Assembly: GCA_035511515.1 (NCBI GenBank) | Contig: DATKFG010000092.1 | Coordinates: 57,000-120,999 of the forward strand | Direction: 5' to 3' | Source of the DNA: VBCK01 sp035511515 | GTDB lineage: Bacteria; Pseudomonadota; Gammaproteobacteria; Burkholderiales; Burkholderiaceae_F | Length of the DNA: 64,000 nt | Shown here: positions 61,220 through 64,000 of the stretch, piece after piece | Position numbering within the stretch: position 1 is the stretch's first letter | Layout of the letters: every line of letters begins with the position of its first letter | Position numbers and translations under genes: made by a program | The notes under the pieces: model-generated | What the model was told of the DNA's origin: nothing | Databases searched by the model: none | The model's input: only the letters and a program-made list of their open reading frames with translations

Positions 61220-61473
61220 TGTGGTGGCGGATCGCTGCTTTCCTGCTGGCCGCTCTCGGCGGCATCGTCCTGTTTGCGGTCGGAGGCGCCTGGCGCCTGT
61301 GGCCGCTGCAGATTGCCGGTCTGGCGTTAGAGATCGGGTGCCTGGCTGCCGGATGGCTCTGGTTCGCCCGGCAGAACAAGCCCGCGCCGATCAAGCCGGC
61401 CGACAATCCAGCCTGGTCGATGCGCGAGCAGCCGCCGCCGGGGCGAAGCGATCCACCAGAGGGCCAGCACTAG
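61216..61473 (+). CDS. Small two-helix membrane protein at the end of the ABC operon
   Basis: 85 residues. Two hydrophobic segments (WRIAAFLLAALGGIVLFAVGG; LQIAGLALEIGCLAAGWLWF) and a polar Pro-rich tail (KPAPIKPADNPAWSMREQPPPG). The ATG overlaps the substrate-binding protein stop (ATGA), so it is translated with the importer. Not a recognised family; it may be an accessory or stabilising subunit. Confidence 0.65.
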   Translation: MMWWRIAAFLLAALGGIVLFAVGGAWRLWPLQIAGLALEIGCLAAGWLWFARQNKPAPIKPADNPAWSMREQPPPGRSDPPEGQH

Positions 61474-61485
61474 CATCCACCCTCC

Positions 61486-62079
61486 TCAGCTGCGGGCTGG
61501 GCGCCGTTCGGGTGTGCTGCGCGTGGAAGTCTTGGAGGCACTGGTCCGGCGCAACGCCGCGCTGCGAGCGGCCGTCCGCTTGGCTGTGCCGCCGCGCGCC
61601 AGCGCCGGTTTTGCGGCCGGCGCCGCCACCGCTCGCGTCACCGCCTGCGGTGCCTGCGCAGCCTGCTCCTTGATCGCCCAGAGCTTCAGCAGCTCGGCCT
61701 GGGTCGGAATCGATCCATTGGCAGCGCGCGCCCGGCGCGCCACCACCGACTCGCGCACAATCTTCTCCACCACGTCGAGCGGCAGCCGGTTGAAATCGGA
61801 AAACCGGATGAAGCTGCGCGCCGCGTTCACGCCCGCCAGGGCATCCTTGTGCCGCAGCACCACCTCCTGCTCGGCCACGTACAGCGACATGTGCCGGCGC
61901 CCGGACTCGAGCGCGAACAACGGTCCATCCAGCTCGTAAAATGCCAGCCCGTAGCGCATGCTTTCGCGCACACCGCGCGCCGAGCGGCGGATCATGCTGC
62001 AAACGCGCGCCATGGCGACCCGGCGGTCAGGCGGCAAATCCCGCAAGTAGGCGCCTACCGTCGTGGCTGTCGTGATCAT
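61486..62079 (-). CDS. DUF1801-family protein with a basic tail
   Basis: 197 residues from ATG 62079 (GGAG 8 bases upstream). The DUF1801/YdhG fold: TVGAYLRDLPPDRRVAMARVCSMIRRSARGVRESMRYGLAFYELDGPLFALE, HMSLYVAEQEVV, GVNAARSFIRFSDFNRLPLDVVEKIVRE. The C-terminal 60 residues are Ala/Lys/Arg/Ser-rich and probably disordered, a histone-H1-like tail that might bind nucleic acid. Function unknown. Confidence 0.82.
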   Translation of the reverse strand: MITTATTVGAYLRDLPPDRRVAMARVCSMIRRSARGVRESMRYGLAFYELDGPLFALESGRRHMSLYVAEQEVVLRHKDALAGVNAARSFIRFSDFNRLPLDVVEKIVRESVVARRARAANGSIPTQAELLKLWAIKEQAAQAPQAVTRAVAAPAAKPALARGGTAKRTAARSAALRRTSASKTSTRSTPERRPARS

Positions 62080-62371
62080 TCTGTTAGCTCCGCGCGTCTT
62101 CTGCCCCGCAGCCCCTATTTTAACTGAAGGTGTCCCCCCGCATCGGACATGGCTTATGCCGCTGATTTCTAAAGGCAGCCGGTAAAGTGCCGGAGACTCG
62201 ACCCTTAAGAAAGGGAATAATTGATATATTGGGCCGAAACGCAGCGATTCAGCCCGGACGGCTCGATGACGGAGGTCCGGTCCGTCGATTTGTCTACGAC
62301 GGCTCAGGGCCTCCAGGGCGACCGCCCTGAAGCTCGTCGTGCAACTCGCACTGGATGTCAGGACCTGGCAC
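62080..62371. other. 292-base divergent intergenic region
   Basis: It separates the DUF1801 gene from the STAS gene. An A+T-rich patch (TTAAGAAAGGGAATAATT and TATATT, about 62204-62230) is the likely plus-strand promoter. GACGGA (62268-62273) and TCCGTC (62281-62286) form a small hairpin in the leader. No RNA gene recognised. Confidence 0.4.
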
Positions 62372-63874
62372 GTGGTGTTCTCGTTTTTTAAAAAAGACCC
62401 GAAACCGGCGAAGAAAGTCGCGGGACGCGGGGCACAGTCGTCTTCCCATGCACACGCGGCGCGCTCGCCGGCGCGGCCGGCCCCGCATGATGCGCGCTCG
62501 CTGGCCCGGCCGCTGGCCGGACCCGTGAACCGCTCGCTGAACCGCACCTCGACGCCGGCCGCACCCACCTTCGCCACGACCGAGAACGCGATTCCGGACC
62601 GCGAGCTGGCGCGCAGTCTGGCGATGGCGACGGCGGCCAAGATCGACGCGATCGAATCGGAGATGTCGCAGGACTTCCTGCGGCCGCGCGGAGCTCCGAT
62701 GCGCGACAACATCGCGGCCAATTCGGTGCTGGCGGAGCCGGTGACGAGCGGGCGGCCGGCGATCCCGCCGGAGGAGGAGCTGCCGGAGCTGGATCTTGCG
62801 CCGATGGCGCCGGCCCAGGCCGAAGAACCGTTCGATCCGGGCGAGGACGCGACCAGCTACGGGATCGAGGCGGTTGAACTGGGCACGAGCGATTCGAGCT
62901 CGGCGCTGGACGAAACGGCGATCCTGTTCGCAAACGGTCAGGACCAGGCCGCCGAGACCGTGCTGCGTTCGGCGATCGAGGCCGACCGGCTGGGCGCTGT
63001 GACGGAACGTGCCTGGCTGATGCTGTTCGAATTTCTGCAGCAACGCGGCGACAAGGCGGGCTTCGAGCGCCTGACGATGCAGTACGCGCTGCGCTTCGAG
63101 CACTCGACACCGGGCTGGAGCGACTACGAGCCGGCCGGGCCGCGCGCCGGCGCGAAGCCCGACAGCCCGGTCGTGAAGCTGCCGTCGGCGATCGGTTCCA
63201 ACATCGTGAAGCCGCTGGAGCAGCTCAAGGCGCTGGCGATGACCAGTGCGACGCTGACGCTGGACGTCTCGGACGCGCGCACCGTCGATACGGTCGGCGC
63301 CGAATTGCTGCTGCGCGTATTCAACGCGTTCAAGCGCGCCAGCCACGAGCTGATCGTGCTGGGCGCCGAACAGCTGCTCAATCCGCTGCGCGGGGCGATC
63401 GAGCCTGGCCGGCGCGACAGCACCGACGCTTGCTGGATGCTGCTGCTTGACGTGCAGCGGCTGTTGAACCGGCAGAACGATTTCGAGGAAACCGGAATCC
63501 AGTACTGCATCACGTACGAAGTGTCGCCGCCGTCGTGGGAGCCGTCCTCGGCCAATATCAAGACCCTTGCCCCGGTCGGCGCCGCGCCCAGCGTCGTCGA
63601 TCCGCTGGACTGGCGCGGAGAGATCGCCGGCGACGGCGAGCCGATGTTCGGCCGGATGATGGCCTGTGCGCGCTCGCAGCAGCGGGTAGCGGTCGAATGC
63701 CGCCACCTGCGCCGGATGGCCTTCTCCGCGGCCTCGGCCCTTCTCGGGCACGTGATCAAGCTCCAGCAGCTCGGCACCACGGTGGAGTTCCGCAATGTCA
63801 ACGCGCTGGTGGGCGCGCTGCTGCAGCTGCTCGGCGTAGCGGCCGTCGCCGAAGTTCAGCTCCGGCGCAACTGA
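62372..63874 (+). CDS. Double-STAS-domain protein
   Basis: 500 residues from GTG 62372 (AGGA 8 bases upstream), giving VFSFFKKDPKPAKK at the start. Residues 1-160 are disordered and Pro/Ala/Arg-rich; about 175-245 is a TPR/FimV-like helical hairpin (ETVLRSAIEADRLG, LMLFEFLQQRGDKAGFERLTMQYALRFE). Two STAS-like units follow: ATLTLDVSDARTVDTVGAELLLRVFNAFKRA and VAVECRHLRRMAFSAASALLGHVIKLQQLGTTVEFRNVN. STAS proteins usually act in partner-switching or bind small molecules. The Ser/Thr expected for phosphoregulation is uncertain here. Seen in other betaproteobacteria; role unknown. Confidence 0.78.
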   Translation: MVFSFFKKDPKPAKKVAGRGAQSSSHAHAARSPARPAPHDARSLARPLAGPVNRSLNRTSTPAAPTFATTENAIPDRELARSLAMATAAKIDAIESEMSQDFLRPRGAPMRDNIAANSVLAEPVTSGRPAIPPEEELPELDLAPMAPAQAEEPFDPGEDATSYGIEAVELGTSDSSSALDETAILFANGQDQAAETVLRSAIEADRLGAVTERAWLMLFEFLQQRGDKAGFERLTMQYALRFEHSTPGWSDYEPAGPRAGAKPDSPVVKLPSAIGSNIVKPLEQLKALAMTSATLTLDVSDARTVDTVGAELLLRVFNAFKRASHELIVLGAEQLLNPLRGAIEPGRRDSTDACWMLLLDVQRLLNRQNDFEETGIQYCITYEVSPPSWEPSSANIKTLAPVGAAPSVVDPLDWRGEIAGDGEPMFGRMMACARSQQRVAVECRHLRRMAFSAASALLGHVIKLQQLGTTVEFRNVNALVGALLQLLGVAAVAEVQLRRN

Positions 63875-63887
63875 GCTTTATCCGCAG

Positions 63888-63966
63888 CCCTCACCCCCCT
63901 GCTTCGCCGGGCGTAGCCCGGCTTCGCAGGGCGAGCCCGCCCCTCTCCCGCTGCGCGGGCGAGGGG
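63888..63966. repeat. REP-like G+C-rich interspersed repeat
   Basis: CCCTCACCCC is followed by the hairpin GCCGGGC-GTA-GCCCGGC (63906-63922) and by a 12-base stem with one mismatch, CCCCTCTCCCGC (63940-63951) and GCGGGCGAGGGG (63955-63966), loop TGC. This is the form of the dispersed hairpin repeats found after genes in many beta- and gammaproteobacteria. It stands 14 bases after the STAS gene stop and may end or protect its mRNA. Confidence 0.7.
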
Positions 63967-64000
63967 CGATACGGCGTGCCCCTGCAAGCGTCGTCGAACT

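Noticed and set aside
1..64000. tRNA, rRNA, CRISPR arrays, insertion sequences or prophage genes
   Set aside because: No cloverleaf-like sequence, repeat-spacer pattern, transposase or integrase motif was found on either strand.

Overview
The window looks like an ordinary chromosomal stretch of a G+C-rich betaproteobacterium, most likely Burkholderiales. Support for this: a gatCAB block divergent from mreBCD, a fused isobutyryl-CoA mutase (IcmF), a Kdo hydroxylase for lipid A inner core, a SorAB-type sulfite dehydrogenase, a GlcG-kbl-tdh threonine-degradation set, and many two-component and c-di-GMP proteins. I see no rRNA, tRNA, CRISPR array, transposase or phage gene. About 55 protein genes fill the window and no gene-free gap exceeds 300 bases. 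The high G+C gives long open frames opposite most genes; these were discarded.

Layout. 1-158: C-terminus of an unknown gene. 171-4513 (minus): four translationally coupled genes (ABC ATPase, FtsX-type permease, LolA-like periplasmic protein, outer-membrane beta-barrel), divergent from a TetR regulator (4604-5299) with four GGTACC boxes between them. 5402-12381: a small membrane protein, a GGDEF-EAL protein, then a hybrid PAS histidine kinase, Hpt protein and response regulator. 12501-20127: O-methyltransferase, HAD hydrolase, GlcG-kbl-tdh, GYD protein, Kdo hydroxylase and an ABC-2 exporter. 20286-26816: S9 peptidase, methyltransferase, a Cys-rich small protein and gatCAB. 26984-29557: mreBCD behind a leader carrying a terminator-like hairpin. 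29589-38742: VOC protein, SRAP (YedK), a large exported CHAT-TPR protein, icmF and a diguanylate cyclase. 38854-45493: exported tandem retropepsin, LolA-like protein plus Asp-box propeller protein, and sorAB. 45478-53384: phosphoesterase, ferritin-like protein, aldo/keto reductase, Ser/Thr kinase with TolB-like and TPR parts, DUF4124-trypsin fusion, and an exported CMD-like protein. 53406-61473: FNR-type regulator, FixJ-like regulator, an unusual double-core kinase, and an NMT1-type ABC importer whose operon contains its own REC-kinase. 61486-64000: DUF1801 protein, double-STAS protein and a REP-like repeat.

The most unusual items are: the kinase at 54965-57367, which joins two kinase cores around a receiver and has Arg where the first core should have its phosphoaccepting His; the neighbouring REC-kinase inside the ABC operon, whose receiver has lost one of its two acidic pocket residues; the TetR/GGTACC-controlled trans-envelope cassette; the intrinsic-terminator hairpin in the mreB leader; and the exported CHAT-TPR protein. 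Functions are inferred from motifs and families read by eye; no search was run.
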